A model generated the notes under the pieces. It saw nothing but the letters and a program-made list of their open reading frames with translations. It did no database searches and had not been told where the DNA came from. The translations under genes were made by a program, and so were the position numbers. From Bradyrhizobium tropiciagri (GTDB lineage: Bacteria > Pseudomonadota > Alphaproteobacteria > Rhizobiales > Xanthobacteraceae), in assembly GCF_018130505.1 (NCBI RefSeq), contig NZ_JAFCKH010000002.1:186001-250000 (forward strand): a DNA stretch of 64,000 nt. Direction: 5' to 3'. Shown here piece by piece: positions 18,354 through 27,328 of the stretch (its first letter is position 1; each line of letters begins with the position of its first letter).

Positions 18354-18932
18354 CTAGCTATTGACGTTGAGCAGCTTGGCGACGGTGCGGTCGATCTCGT
18401 CGTACTGGCCTTCGCCGGCGTGCTGGAACACGATCTTGCCGTTCTGGTCGATGACGTATTGCGCCGGCCAGTACTGGTTGCGGTAGGCGTTCCAGGTCTG
18501 CGAATCGTTGTCCTGCGCCACCGGATAGAGGATGCCGTGGCGCTTCAGCGCCGCCTGCACGTTGGACGCCGAATGCTCGAACGGGAATTCCGGTGTGTGG
18601 ACGCCGACCACGACGAGGCCGCGATCGCGGTACTTCGCATAAAGCTGCGTGACATGCGGCAGCGTGTTGACGCAGTTGACGCAGCCATAGGTCCAGAAAT
18701 CCACCAGCACGACCTTGCCGCGCAGATCGGCGAGCTTGAGCGGTTGCGAGTTGAACCATTTGTTGATGCCGGTGAACTCCGGCGCGGTCTCGGTCTGCGC
18801 GGCGGTCATCGCCGTCAGCATCGGCACTGGCCGGGCCGGCGCGTCGGCCTCGGAGCAAATGCCGGGGATCACGGCGCCGCCGACGCCAAGCGCGGCAACG
18901 AGGGCGGATACGGCAATCAGGCGCAGGGGCAT
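18354..18932 (-). CDS. Exported thioredoxin-like protein (DipZ/TlpA-type)
   Basis: A 192-residue protein with a signal peptide (about 1-26) and a thioredoxin fold with active site WTYGCVNC (Cys84, Cys87). PVAQDNDSQTWNAYRNQYWPAQYVID, with its cis-proline loop, matches the C-terminal redoxin domain of DipZ-type proteins. It is 17 nt downstream of a CcdA gene, the usual partner that passes electrons across the membrane. Likely role: periplasmic thiol reduction or redox homeostasis. The start follows GAGAGGAGAG. Confidence 0.9.
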   Translation of the reverse strand: MPLRLIAVSALVAALGVGGAVIPGICSEADAPARPVPMLTAMTAAQTETAPEFTGINKWFNSQPLKLADLRGKVVLVDFWTYGCVNCVNTLPHVTQLYAKYRDRGLVVVGVHTPEFPFEHSASNVQAALKRHGILYPVAQDNDSQTWNAYRNQYWPAQYVIDQNGKIVFQHAGEGQYDEIDRTVAKLLNVNS

Positions 18933-18949
18933 CGAACTCTCCTCTCGAT

Positions 18950-19645
18950 CTACAGGCCGATCTGGCCGTTGGGATAGAATTGCGTCAGCCACGCCACGAT
19001 CAGCGTGTCGTATTGCAGGTAGGACAGCGCCGCGAAGGCGATGATCACGACGCCAAAGCCCTGCTGCAGGCGCGGCGCGATCCGCGCGAGGCCGCGCACG
19101 CGGGTGGTGACGGCCTGGCCGCCATAGGCGATCGCGAGCATCGGGATCGCCGCGCCGACCGCGTAGGTGACGAGCTGCAGGCTCGCCCATGCGGTGTCCT
19201 TCGAGGTCGCGACGATGGTCAGGATCGAGCCGAGCACCGGACCCGCGCAGGGCGTCCAGACCAGGCCGAGTGTCGTGCCGAGCACGAAGCCGCCGAACAG
19301 GCTTTGCGACGGCACGGCGTTACCGAGGCCGCCGGCCGCGCCGGAGAGCCGGATCGACAGCCATTCGAACGGCGCCGGCCAGATCATCAGGAGGCCGAAG
19401 CCGGCGAGCAGGATCGCCGCGCCGGTGCGCAGCACGTTCGGATCGAAATCGAAGGCGCGCGTGATCGCGCTCAGCAGCAATGCCACGATGGAGAATGACA
19501 TCACGAAACCGAGCGCGATCATCGCGGGCCGCGCCTTGCCGGTCTGGCCTATCGATGCCCCGAGGAGGATCGGCAGCATCGGCAGGGTGCAAGGAGCGGC
19601 GACGGTGGCGACACCGGCAAGCAGGGCAAGAGCAAGGCTGAGCAT
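18950..19645 (-). CDS. ccdA: CcdA-type cytochrome c biogenesis/thiol-disulfide interchange membrane protein
   Basis: A 231-residue protein with six hydrophobic segments and the two transport cysteines in APCTLP (Cys19) and TPCAGP (Cys133). CcdA takes electrons from cytoplasmic thioredoxin and hands them to a periplasmic thioredoxin-like protein. The downstream gene supplies one, and the two correspond to the two halves of fused DipZ. The start at 19645 puts the first segment at the N terminus; an in-frame start at 19714 adds a hydrophilic leader. Confidence 0.9.
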   Translation of the reverse strand: MLSLALALLAGVATVAAPCTLPMLPILLGASIGQTGKARPAMIALGFVMSFSIVALLLSAITRAFDFDPNVLRTGAAILLAGFGLLMIWPAPFEWLSIRLSGAAGGLGNAVPSQSLFGGFVLGTTLGLVWTPCAGPVLGSILTIVATSKDTAWASLQLVTYAVGAAIPMLAIAYGGQAVTTRVRGLARIAPRLQQGFGVVIIAFAALSYLQYDTLIVAWLTQFYPNGQIGL

Positions 19646-19997
19646 CGTCGTCCGTCCATCAGATCCCGGCGCGCCGGAAAGGCCGTGCCAGGGATGCCTG
19701 ATGTACTTCGGCAAATGGCTTGCGCTGTTACCGCGGCTCGCTCGCGGGCGGCCTCACGTCTGTGTGACGCGGGCGTGGCTCGCCATCACGGAAACCGGAC
19801 CGATGCCAGGGGGCTGATGCGCGCAGGCGCCAAATAGAGAACGACCCGGGCGGGGGGCATCCCGGCCGGGTCGTTGGAGGTCACTTGGGAGGTTGGTTCA
19901 AAAAGCGTCGTCGTCGGTAAAGGTTATAACGGGCAAATTTTTCGGGCCGATGTCGTCGTCTGTTTCAATTGTTTCGTCGCAAGGTTTTCTCGGTGTC
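19646..19997. other. Non-coding gap with a strong hairpin (19840-19875)
   Basis: No gene seen in this 352-nt stretch. AACGACCCGG at 19840-19849 and CCGGGTCGTT at 19866-19875 form a perfect 10-bp stem with a 16-nt G-rich loop. It lies downstream of the ECF sigma gene and upstream of ccdA. It may end the sigma-factor transcript or belong to a small RNA. No T-run follows on either strand. Confidence 0.5.
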
Positions 19998-20609
19998 TTA
20001 CGCCGCCACGCTGTCCACGCCGGCGCCCTTCAGGAGGTCGGCGAGCTGCTTGCGGGCATAGAACATCCGGGTCTTCACCGTGCTCTGCGGGATGCCGATG
20101 ATCTGTCCGGCCTCTTCGACCGACTTCTCATGGTAGTAGACGAGGTTGATGATCTCGCGGTGGGCCGGCGACAGCTTGGCGACGCAGGCGCGCAGAATCT
20201 GGCTGGTGGTGGCGCGGTCCAGCGAGGTCTCCGGGGTGTCGGCCCCGTCGGCGATCTCCAGCACGTCCTCCTGGTCGATGTCCTCATGCTTGCGCTGGCG
20301 CAGCGCGGTCAGCGCCTTGAAGCGGGCGATCGACAGCAGCCAGGTCGAGACCTGCGAGCGGCCCTCGAACTGGGTGGCGGTGCGCCACACGTCCAGGAAC
20401 ACCTGGCTCACCAGGTCTTCAGCCAGCGTGGTGTCGCGCACCATGCGGAGCACGAAGCGGTAGACCCGGACGCTGTGGCGGGAATAGAGCACGTGCATCG
20501 AAGTGCGGTCGCCCTTGCCGATACTCTCGAGCAGCATTTCATCCGAGGTCGCGCGGGCAGCGACAATGTGCTTCTTGGCTGCGGCGTTGATGGCGATGAC
20601 GTTCGGCAT
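19998..20609 (-). CDS. ECF-type RNA polymerase sigma factor
   Basis: A 203-residue sigma-70 family protein. Region 2 spans about 40-105 (VYRFVLRMVRDTTLAEDLVSQVFLDVW, then STWLLSIARFKALTALR). Region 4 spans about 138-192 (LSPAHREIINLVYYHEKSVEEAGQIIGIPQSTVKTRMFYARKQL in segments). Regions 1 and 3 are absent, as in ECF factors. No anti-sigma gene is adjacent. GGGAG lies 7 nt before the ATG. The promoter class it reads cannot be told from the window. Confidence 0.93.
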   Translation of the reverse strand: MPNVIAINAAAKKHIVAARATSDEMLLESIGKGDRTSMHVLYSRHSVRVYRFVLRMVRDTTLAEDLVSQVFLDVWRTATQFEGRSQVSTWLLSIARFKALTALRQRKHEDIDQEDVLEIADGADTPETSLDRATTSQILRACVAKLSPAHREIINLVYYHEKSVEEAGQIIGIPQSTVKTRMFYARKQLADLLKGAGVDSVAA

Positions 20610-20702
20610 GACAGGCTCCCAGTTCGCCGTTAGGCGGCAGTTCGTTGGGAGAATTGTTAGTTAGCGCCGGTTTCGGGATGTCTGCGCCAAAAGCGGAAAA
20701 TG

Positions 20703-20750
20703 GTTTCGTGAGCGGGAGAATTGTTTCGTCAGCGGCCCGGCGACGAAACA
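20703..20750 (-). promoter_or_regulatory. Repeated element upstream of the sigma-factor gene
   Basis: GTTTCGTGAGCGG (20703-20715) and GTTTCGTCAGCGG (20723-20735) are near-identical direct repeats 20 bp apart, close to two helical turns. CGACGAAACA (20741-20750) is an inverted third copy of the core. They lie about 95-140 bp upstream of the sigma gene start and are candidate regulator sites. The factor that binds is unknown. Confidence 0.45.
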
Positions 20751-20856
20751 TTCGGGGTTAAAAGTCCAATAATTTCAACAGGTGGAAAATCGCGATGGCC
20801 GAATCCGGCCCTTCGGGAACGAATCCGCTCCGTGACTTTCGGCACTTTCGAGGGGC

Positions 20857-21921
20857 CTATTCAGCCGCCTGCAAAGCGGGCGCTGTCTTCTTCGGGGCAA
20901 TCCAGAACGCGGCGGGGCGCTCGAACAGGAAATTCGCCCCGGCCGCCAGCGCCAGCCGCCAGATCACCAGCGAGCCGGCGACGCCGACCGCGGTCACGAT
21001 CAGCGAGATCAGGCCGATGTCGGTGATGATGCCGGTCCGCAGCATCAGCGTCCGGGTCGCGGCCATCGGCAGGAAGAAGGCGAGGTAGATCACGATCGAA
21101 TGCTCGCCGCAGAAGCGCAGGAAGTTGAGCCAGTGCGCCCGCGCCAGCAGGGTGCCGATCACGATGATCGCGCAGGCGCCCGCAAGGCCGAGCGCCAGCG
21201 ACACCAGCGGCCATTCGCTGACGTCGAGCGCGACCAGCCCGCCATTGACCAGCGCCCACAGCCCCAGTCCGAGCAGGGCGAGCGCAGGCCGGGCCCGTGC
21301 CCGGTCAGACAGCGCGAAGACGTAAGTCGCCAGGACGTAGCCGGTGAAGAAATAGACGAAGCGCGAGCAGAACTCGTCGATCACCATCCAGCCGGTGGTG
21401 ACGTGCGCCATCTCGAGCGCGGCGGCCAGCAGCCAGATGACGAGCGGGTGAATGTTGCGTGTCAGTTTGGTGACGATGAAGAAGATCGGCAGCAGGTAGA
21501 TGAACCACAGCGTGCCGAACGGCTCGATGAAGGATTGCAGATAAAGCAGCCCGGCCTGAGCCCAGCCTGCCTCGGCGGCTACCGACGGCGCCTTGAAGCC
21601 GAGCTGGATCGTCACCCACAGCACATAGAAATAGGCGAAGTGCACCACCTTGCGGTCGAGATAGGTACGCCAGTCACGGTCGATCACGACCGACAGGAAA
21701 AGCCCGGAAATCAGGAAGAAATCCGGCATCCGGAACGGCTTCGCGAACATCACGACATAATGCATGAAGCCGGTGTCGTGGGCGGCCTTCTCGACCCCGA
21801 GCACCGAATGCATCATCACCACCATCACGATGCAGATGCCCTTGGCATAGTCGACCCAGTCGACACGCTCGCCGGTTCCGGCGGAACGATCTGTCGCGGT
21901 GGTTGTGCCGTTTATGGTCAT
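20857..21921 (-). CDS. Acyltransferase 3 family membrane protein
   Basis: A 354-residue protein with about ten hydrophobic segments. VDWVDYAKGICIVMVVMMHS near residues 20-40 is the N-terminal signature of acyltransferase family 3, and FRMPDFFLISGLF follows. Proteins of this kind O-acylate surface polysaccharides, lipids or glucans. The next gene, divergent, is ugd, which makes UDP-glucuronate. A role in surface sugar modification is consistent with that but not shown. Confidence 0.85.
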   Translation of the reverse strand: MTINGTTTATDRSAGTGERVDWVDYAKGICIVMVVMMHSVLGVEKAAHDTGFMHYVVMFAKPFRMPDFFLISGLFLSVVIDRDWRTYLDRKVVHFAYFYVLWVTIQLGFKAPSVAAEAGWAQAGLLYLQSFIEPFGTLWFIYLLPIFFIVTKLTRNIHPLVIWLLAAALEMAHVTTGWMVIDEFCSRFVYFFTGYVLATYVFALSDRARARPALALLGLGLWALVNGGLVALDVSEWPLVSLALGLAGACAIIVIGTLLARAHWLNFLRFCGEHSIVIYLAFFLPMAATRTLMLRTGIITDIGLISLIVTAVGVAGSLVIWRLALAAGANFLFERPAAFWIAPKKTAPALQAAE

Positions 21922-22086
21922 CTTCGTCCCGTTTCACCCCAATCGGGGTATCATCCGTCCGATCCGTTGCTTTCTCCTTTATTCATACAAACAATGTGCC
22001 GGAGACCTGCGCTTTCCCTTGATCGGCAAATGCTCTAAGAGGCGCACGAATCCAGGGCTGGTTAACCATAGGAAGCGGGTGGTTTC

Positions 22087-23406
22087 ATGCGCATTGCCAT
22101 GATTGGCACGGGTTATGTGGGATTGGTGTCGGGTGCGTGTTTTGCGGATTTCGGTCACGATGTGACCTGCGTGGACAAGGATGCCGGCAAGATCGCCGCG
22201 CTGCATCGCGGTGAGATCCCGATCTTCGAGCCCGGTCTCGATGCGCTGGTCGCGGCCAATGTGAAGGCCAAGCGGCTCGAATTCACCACCGACCTCGCGG
22301 CGCCGGTGGCCGAGGCCGACGCGGTGTTCATCGCGGTCGGCACGCCGTCGCGGCGCGGCGACGGCCATGCCGACCTCACCTATGTCTACGGCGCCGCGCG
22401 CGAGATCGCCGCCGCGCTGAAGGGCTTCACCGTCGTCGTCACCAAGTCGACCGTGCCGGTCGGCACCGGCGACGAGGTCGAGCGGCTGATCCGCGAGGCC
22501 AATCCCGCCGCCGATGTCGTGGTCGCCTCCAATCCGGAATTCCTGCGCGAGGGCGCCGCGATCCGCGACTTCAAATTCCCCGACCGCATCGTGGTCGGCA
22601 CGGAGGACGAGCGCGGACGCAAGCTGCTCGGCGATGTCTACCGGCCGCTGTCGCTCAACCAGGCGCCGCTGATGTACACCGCACGGCGCACGGCGGAGCT
22701 GATCAAGTATGCCGCCAACGCCTTCCTCGCCACCAAGATCACCTTCATCAACGAGATCGCCGACCTGTCCGAGAAGGTCGGCGCCGACGTGCAGGAGGTC
22801 GCGCGCGGCATCGGGCTCGACAATCGCATCGGCTCCAAGTTCCTGCATGCCGGTCCCGGCTTCGGCGGCTCCTGCTTCCCCAAGGACACCCGCGCGCTGA
22901 TCCAGATCGCGCAGGACCACGACGTGCAACTGCGCATCGTCGAGGCCGTGCTCGGCGTCAACGACAACCGCAAGCGCGCCATGGCGCGCAAGGTCGCGAG
23001 CCTCTCCGGCGGCAGCCTGCGCGGCAAGACCATCGCGGTGCTCGGCCTCACCTTCAAGCCCGACACCGACGACATGCGCGAGGCGCCGTCGATCCCGCTG
23101 GTCACCGGCCTGCTCGACATGGGCGCCAAGGTGCGCGCGCACGATCCGGTCGGCATGGAGCAGGCGCGCAAGGAGCTGCCCGACATCGACTATTGCGACG
23201 ATCCCTATGAGTGTGTGAAGGGCGCCGACGCCATGGTCGTGGTCACCGAGTGGGTGCAGTACCGCACGCTCGATCTCGATCGTCTGAAGGCGGAGCTGAA
23301 GCAGCCGGTCGTGATCGACCTGCGCAACATCTACCGTCCCGAGGACATGGCCGCGCACGGCTTTGCCTATGACAGCGTCGGCCGCGCGCCGATGCCGCGG
23401 GCATGA
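22087..23406 (+). CDS. ugd: UDP-glucose 6-dehydrogenase
   Basis: A 439-residue cytosolic enzyme oxidising UDP-glucose to UDP-glucuronate with two NAD. N-terminal Rossmann motif GTGYVG (7-12), EFLREG at 151-156, the central Lys207 and the catalytic Cys263 in GSCFPKDTRAL are all present. The C-terminal UDP-binding domain has GLTFKPDTDDMREAPS. Product use is in exopolysaccharide and lipopolysaccharide synthesis. Confidence 0.97.
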   Translation: MRIAMIGTGYVGLVSGACFADFGHDVTCVDKDAGKIAALHRGEIPIFEPGLDALVAANVKAKRLEFTTDLAAPVAEADAVFIAVGTPSRRGDGHADLTYVYGAAREIAAALKGFTVVVTKSTVPVGTGDEVERLIREANPAADVVVASNPEFLREGAAIRDFKFPDRIVVGTEDERGRKLLGDVYRPLSLNQAPLMYTARRTAELIKYAANAFLATKITFINEIADLSEKVGADVQEVARGIGLDNRIGSKFLHAGPGFGGSCFPKDTRALIQIAQDHDVQLRIVEAVLGVNDNRKRAMARKVASLSGGSLRGKTIAVLGLTFKPDTDDMREAPSIPLVTGLLDMGAKVRAHDPVGMEQARKELPDIDYCDDPYECVKGADAMVVVTEWVQYRTLDLDRLKAELKQPVVIDLRNIYRPEDMAAHGFAYDSVGRAPMPRA

Positions 23407-23417
23407 TATCTGTGTCA

Positions 23418-23536
23418 CCTCGCCCCGCTTGCGGGGAGAGGTCGGCGCGAAGCGCCGGGTGAGGGGGACTCTCCACAAGCGCGGCTGTGGAGAATCCCCC
23501 TCACCTGACCCTCTCCCCGCAAGCGGGGCGAGGGGA
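23418..23536. repeat. Intergenic palindromic repeat, family D
   Basis: Arms CCTCGCCCCGCTTGCGGGGA and CCCCGCAAGCGGGGCGAGG flank an inner inverted pair around GTGAGGGGGA/TCCCCCTCAC and a CTCCACA/TGTGGAG centre. The long nested palindrome fills the ugd-hrpB gap and runs up to about 24 nt before the hrpB start. This leaves little room for a promoter between them. Confidence 0.85.
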
Positions 23537-23559
23537 AATGTCGCCACACCGGATCAATA

Positions 23560-26028
23560 TTGCCTCGAACTTTTGACTCACCGCTCCCGATCGATGCCGT
23601 GCTCGATGATCTCGATCGCACGCTCGAGGGGCACAACGCCGCGGTGCTGGTGGCGCCGCCCGGCGCCGGCAAGACCACGCGCGTGCCGCTGGCGCTGCTC
23701 GACGCGCCCTGGGCCAAGGGCAAGAAGATCATCGTGCTGGAGCCGCGCCGCATCGCCGCGCGGGCCAGCGCCGAGCGGATGGCGAAGACGCTCGGCGAGC
23801 GCACCGGTGATACCGTCGGCTATCGCGTCCGCTTCGGCTCGAAGGTGTCGCGCGCGACCCGGATCGAGGTCGTCACCGAGGGCATATTCTCGCGCCAGAT
23901 CCTCGACGATCCCGAGCTCAATGGCGTCGCCGCGGTGCTGTTCGACGAATTCCACGAGCGCTCGCTCGATGCAGACCTGGGCCTTGCGCTGGCGCGCGAC
24001 GCGCAGACCGGCCTGCGCGAGGATCTGCGCATCCTCGTGATGTCGGCAACGCTCGACGGCGCGCGCGTCGCAAGGCTGCTCGGCGAGGCGCCGGTGGTCG
24101 AGAGTGAGGGCCGCGCCTTCCCGGTCGAGACCCGCTATGTCGGCCGCAAGATGGATGCGCCGGTGGAGCGGCAGATGGCCGACACCATCGCGACCGCGCT
24201 GCGCGCCGACGCCGGTTCGGTGCTGGCCTTCCTGCCCGGCGCGGCCGAGATCCGCCGCACGCAGACCTTCCTCGCCGAGCGCGTGCAGGATCCCTCGTTC
24301 GAGATCGTGCCGCTGTTCGGCGCACTCGATGCGACCGTGCAGGACCGCGCCATTGCGCCGGCGCCGAAGGGAACGCGCAAGGTGGTGCTGGCGACCTCGA
24401 TCGCCGAGACCTCGCTGACCATCGAGGGTGTGCGCATCGTGGTGGATAGCGGCCTCGCGCGGGTGCCGCGCTACGAGCCTGATATCGCGCTGACGCGCCT
24501 CGAGACGGTGCGGGCCTCGCGCGCCGCGGTGGACCAGCGGCGCGGCCGTGCCGGCCGCATCGAGCCCGGCGTCTGCTACCGGCTCTGGGACGAGCCGCAG
24601 ACCGCCTCGCTCGCGGCCTACACCGCGCCGGAAATCCTCTCCGCCGATCTGTCCTCGCTGGTGCTCGACCTCGCGCAATGGGGCGTCAGCGATCCGTCGA
24701 GCCTGGCGTTCCTCGACCCGCCGCCGGCGCCGGCGTGGAAGGAGGCGAAATCGCTGCTGAACGAACTCGGCGCGCTCGACGGCGACGGCCGCATCACCGC
24801 CGAAGGGCAGAGCCTGCGTGCGCTGGCGCTGCCGCCGCGGCTGGCGCGCATGATCGTGGATTCCGCCCGCTTCGGCGCGGCGGAGGCGGCGGCCGAGATC
24901 GCGGCGGTCCTCACCGAGCGCGGGCTCGGCGGTGACAGCGTCGATCTCGATCACAGGCTCGACCAGTTCCGCCGCGACCGCTCGCAGCGGTCGTCGAGCG
25001 CGCGCAGCATGGCCGAGCGTTGGGCGAGGCAGGTCGAGACCTCGGCGGGCGAACAGAAGGATATTTCGACCGGCGTGATGCTGGCCTTCGCGTTCCCGGA
25101 TCGCGTCGCGAAGAATCGCGGCAATGGCGGCTTTGTGCTGGCCAATGGCCGCGGTGCCGCGGTCGAGCAGACCTCCGCGTTGGCACGCGCGCCCTATATC
25201 GCGGTCGCCGAGTTGACCGGCACGGCGGCGAGCGGCCGCATCCTGCTGGCGGCGCCGATCACGCAGGACGAGATCGAGCAGCGCTTCGGCGACCAGATCG
25301 AGAATGCCGAGGAGGTGACGTTCGACCGCGGCGCGATGGCGCTGCGCGCGCGGCGCAGACGGTCGCTGCATGCGATCACGCTGTCGGAGGCGCCGATGTC
25401 GCTGTCGCCGTCGGCCGAGACCGCGCGCATCTTCGCCGCCGGCCTGATCGCCGCGGGGCTCGACCGGCTGCCCTGGTCGAAACATGCCATTCAGTGGCGC
25501 GACCGCGTCATGTTCCTGCGCAAGGCCGAGGGCGAGAGCTGGCCCGATCTGTCGGACACCGCGCTCGCCGCGCGCGCCGGGGACTGGCTGGTGCCGGCGC
25601 TCTACGACAAGGCCGCGCTGAAGGAGCTCTCCGCCGGCGATCTGTCGGATGCGCTGACGTCGCTGCTGCCGTGGGAGCTGCGTGCCCGGCTCGACCGCGA
25701 GGCGCCGACGCATTTCGAGGCGCCGACCGGCACCCAGCTTGCGATCGACTACGAGGCCGAGCAGGGCCCGACCATCGCGGTGCGGCTGCAGGAGCTGTTC
25801 GGGCTCAATACCCATCCCTCGATCGCCAAGGGCGCGGTGCCGCTGGTGCTGGAACTGCTGTCGCCGGCGCAGCGCCCGGTGCAGGTGACGCGCGACCTGC
25901 CGGGCTTCTGGCGCGGCAGCTATGCCGCCGTCCGTTCCGACCTGCGCGGCCGCTACCCCCGCCACCCCTGGCCGGAGGACCCTGCCAGCGCGATGCCGAC
26001 CCGCCGGGTGAAGCCGCGCGGCACGTGA
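23560..26028 (+). CDS. hrpB: ATP-dependent RNA helicase HrpB
   Basis: An 822-residue DEAH-type helicase. Walker A GAGKTT (35-40), DEFH box (129-132), motif III SAT, helicase C domain with QRRGRAGR, then the HrpB-specific C-terminal domain, ending with YAAVRSDLRGRYPRHPWPEDP. Its RNA target is not established in this group. It appears to start with TTG at 23560, which gives the usual MPRTFDSPLPID N terminus. No in-frame ATG is close by and no good ribosome site is visible. Confidence 0.94.
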   Translation: MPRTFDSPLPIDAVLDDLDRTLEGHNAAVLVAPPGAGKTTRVPLALLDAPWAKGKKIIVLEPRRIAARASAERMAKTLGERTGDTVGYRVRFGSKVSRATRIEVVTEGIFSRQILDDPELNGVAAVLFDEFHERSLDADLGLALARDAQTGLREDLRILVMSATLDGARVARLLGEAPVVESEGRAFPVETRYVGRKMDAPVERQMADTIATALRADAGSVLAFLPGAAEIRRTQTFLAERVQDPSFEIVPLFGALDATVQDRAIAPAPKGTRKVVLATSIAETSLTIEGVRIVVDSGLARVPRYEPDIALTRLETVRASRAAVDQRRGRAGRIEPGVCYRLWDEPQTASLAAYTAPEILSADLSSLVLDLAQWGVSDPSSLAFLDPPPAPAWKEAKSLLNELGALDGDGRITAEGQSLRALALPPRLARMIVDSARFGAAEAAAEIAAVLTERGLGGDSVDLDHRLDQFRRDRSQRSSSARSMAERWARQVETSAGEQKDISTGVMLAFAFPDRVAKNRGNGGFVLANGRGAAVEQTSALARAPYIAVAELTGTAASGRILLAAPITQDEIEQRFGDQIENAEEVTFDRGAMALRARRRRSLHAITLSEAPMSLSPSAETARIFAAGLIAAGLDRLPWSKHAIQWRDRVMFLRKAEGESWPDLSDTALAARAGDWLVPALYDKAALKELSAGDLSDALTSLLPWELRARLDREAPTHFEAPTGTQLAIDYEAEQGPTIAVRLQELFGLNTHPSIAKGAVPLVLELLSPAQRPVQVTRDLPGFWRGSYAAVRSDLRGRYPRHPWPEDPASAMPTRRVKPRGT

Positions 26029-26045
26029 GCGCGGGACGCAGCTTC

Positions 26046-26133
26046 GTAGCCCGGATGGAGCGAAGCGAAATCCGGGAGCGTGCTACCCGCGGATGAAGCG
26101 GCCCCGGATTGCGCTGCGCTCCATCCGGGCTAC
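26046..26133. repeat. Intergenic palindromic repeat, family C
   Basis: GTAGCCCGGATGGAGCGAAG and its inverse at the right end (GCGCTCCATCCGGGCTAC). It is followed directly by a family B repeat, so two families sit head to tail downstream of hrpB. Confidence 0.8.
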
Positions 26134-26155
26134 GGACTGTGTCCCCATTCTCCAC

Positions 26156-26259
26156 TGTCATCGCCCGGCTTGACCGGGCGATCCAGTACGCCGCGGCCCA
26201 TCGGTTCAATAACCGCGGCCTCTGGAATACTGGATCACCCGGTCAAGCCGGTGATGACA
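26156..26259. repeat. Intergenic palindromic repeat, family B
   Basis: TGTCATCGCCCGGCTTGACC at the left and GGTCAAGCCGGTGATGACA at the right, with GATCCAGTA and TACTGGATC inside. Right arm has lost one base against the copy at 29325-29430. Confidence 0.8.
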
Positions 26260-26453
26260 CCGCGTTGTGTGGCCCGACCCCGCCCGTGGAGAGGCTCAGC
26301 CTCGCGTGTCCAAATCAAAGCGCCAGCCAGAGCACCGCATTAACCCTTCGCTCATCCTTTTCGCCAAAATGGCAGGCTCGCGCTGCCGGCCTTGCTCGCG
26401 GCGGGGCGTGCGGCGTGGTGAAATTGCGTGTTCGGTTCTCCGAGTATGGTGTC

Positions 26454-26966
26454 ATGCGTAATTTGATGATTTTCGCGGCCATCCTGATCGGGCTGGGCAC
26501 GTTCATGGCCCAGACGGCCAGCAAGATGACGCCCGCCGCCGCGACCACGGCGCAGACCACGAAGGCTCCCGCCCTCACCGTCGCGCAGGCCGGCGCCCGC
26601 ACGCTCAGCATCCCGCGCGATCCCCGCGGGCATTTCGCGACCGACGGCCGCATCGACGGCCAGCGCGTCGAATTCATGATCGACACCGGCGCGTCGGTGG
26701 TCGCCCTGAACGAGACCTCGGCCGCGCGCTTCGGTGTGCGTCCGACGCCGAACGACTACAACGCGCGCGTCTCAACCGCCAACGGCACCGTCAAGGCCGC
26801 GCGCACCCGCATTGCCATGATCCAGCTCGGCGACCTCACCGTGCGCGACGTCGAGGCGCTGGTGCTGCCCGACGAGGCGCTGTCGGAAAACCTGCTTGGC
26901 CTGTCCTTCCTGTCGAAGCTGAAGCGCTTCGAATACGCCAACGGCAAGCTGGTGCTGGAGCAGTAA
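26454..26966 (+). CDS. Membrane-anchored retropepsin-like aspartic protease (TIGR02281 type)
   Basis: A 170-residue protein: N-terminal hydrophobic anchor (about 4-20), an alanine/threonine-rich linker, and a single retroviral-type aspartic protease domain with FMIDTGASVVALN (Asp77, Thr78, Gly79). NLLGLSFLSKLKRFEYANGKLVLEQ is the usual C-terminal strand pair. The enzyme would act as a dimer on the periplasmic side. Substrates are unknown. The frame is open further upstream, but into repeat DNA. Confidence 0.88.
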   Translation: MRNLMIFAAILIGLGTFMAQTASKMTPAAATTAQTTKAPALTVAQAGARTLSIPRDPRGHFATDGRIDGQRVEFMIDTGASVVALNETSAARFGVRPTPNDYNARVSTANGTVKAARTRIAMIQLGDLTVRDVEALVLPDEALSENLLGLSFLSKLKRFEYANGKLVLEQ

Positions 26967-27031
26967 ATCTCTGCGATTCAGCGTGGATGCGGCCCCTCCC
27001 GGTCGCCGCTTCCGCATGCTATGATGGCTGC

Positions 27032-27328
27032 ATGAACAGTACCGATGCGATCGACACGTTGCGACGTTCCGAGCAGGCCCTGCGCCGGCGCGGCGTGACG
27101 CATGCTGCCCTGTTCGGCTCGGTCGCGCGGGGCGATCACCGCGCTGATAGCGATATCGATATCATGATCGAAATCGATCCGGGCGCCCGATTGACGGTCT
27201 TCGACTATGTCGATCTCAAGCAATATATCTCAGGACTTTTTGAAGGGCCCGTGGATGTCGTCAATCGCGACGCGCTGAAGTTACACGTCCGACCTACTGC
27301 TACGGCCGATGCCATCTATGCCTTCTGA
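27032..27328 (+). CDS. mntA: MNT-type nucleotidyltransferase antitoxin
   Basis: A 98-residue minimal nucleotidyltransferase: GSVARGDHRADSDIDIMIEID carries the GS(x)9-10DxD signature (Gly29-Ser30, Asp41, Asp43) with a further carboxylate nearby. It precedes and overlaps a HEPN gene by 20 nt. In such pairs the MNT protein AMPylates the HEPN RNase and so neutralises it. The start at 27032 is used because the preceding in-frame residues are not part of the fold. Confidence 0.88.
   Translation: MNSTDAIDTLRRSEQALRRRGVTHAALFGSVARGDHRADSDIDIMIEIDPGARLTVFDYVDLKQYISGLFEGPVDVVNRDALKLHVRPTATADAIYAF

Noticed and set aside
23578-25965. Minus-strand open frame of 795 codons
   Set aside because: Antisense of hrpB, arginine/alanine/glycine-rich, no motif.
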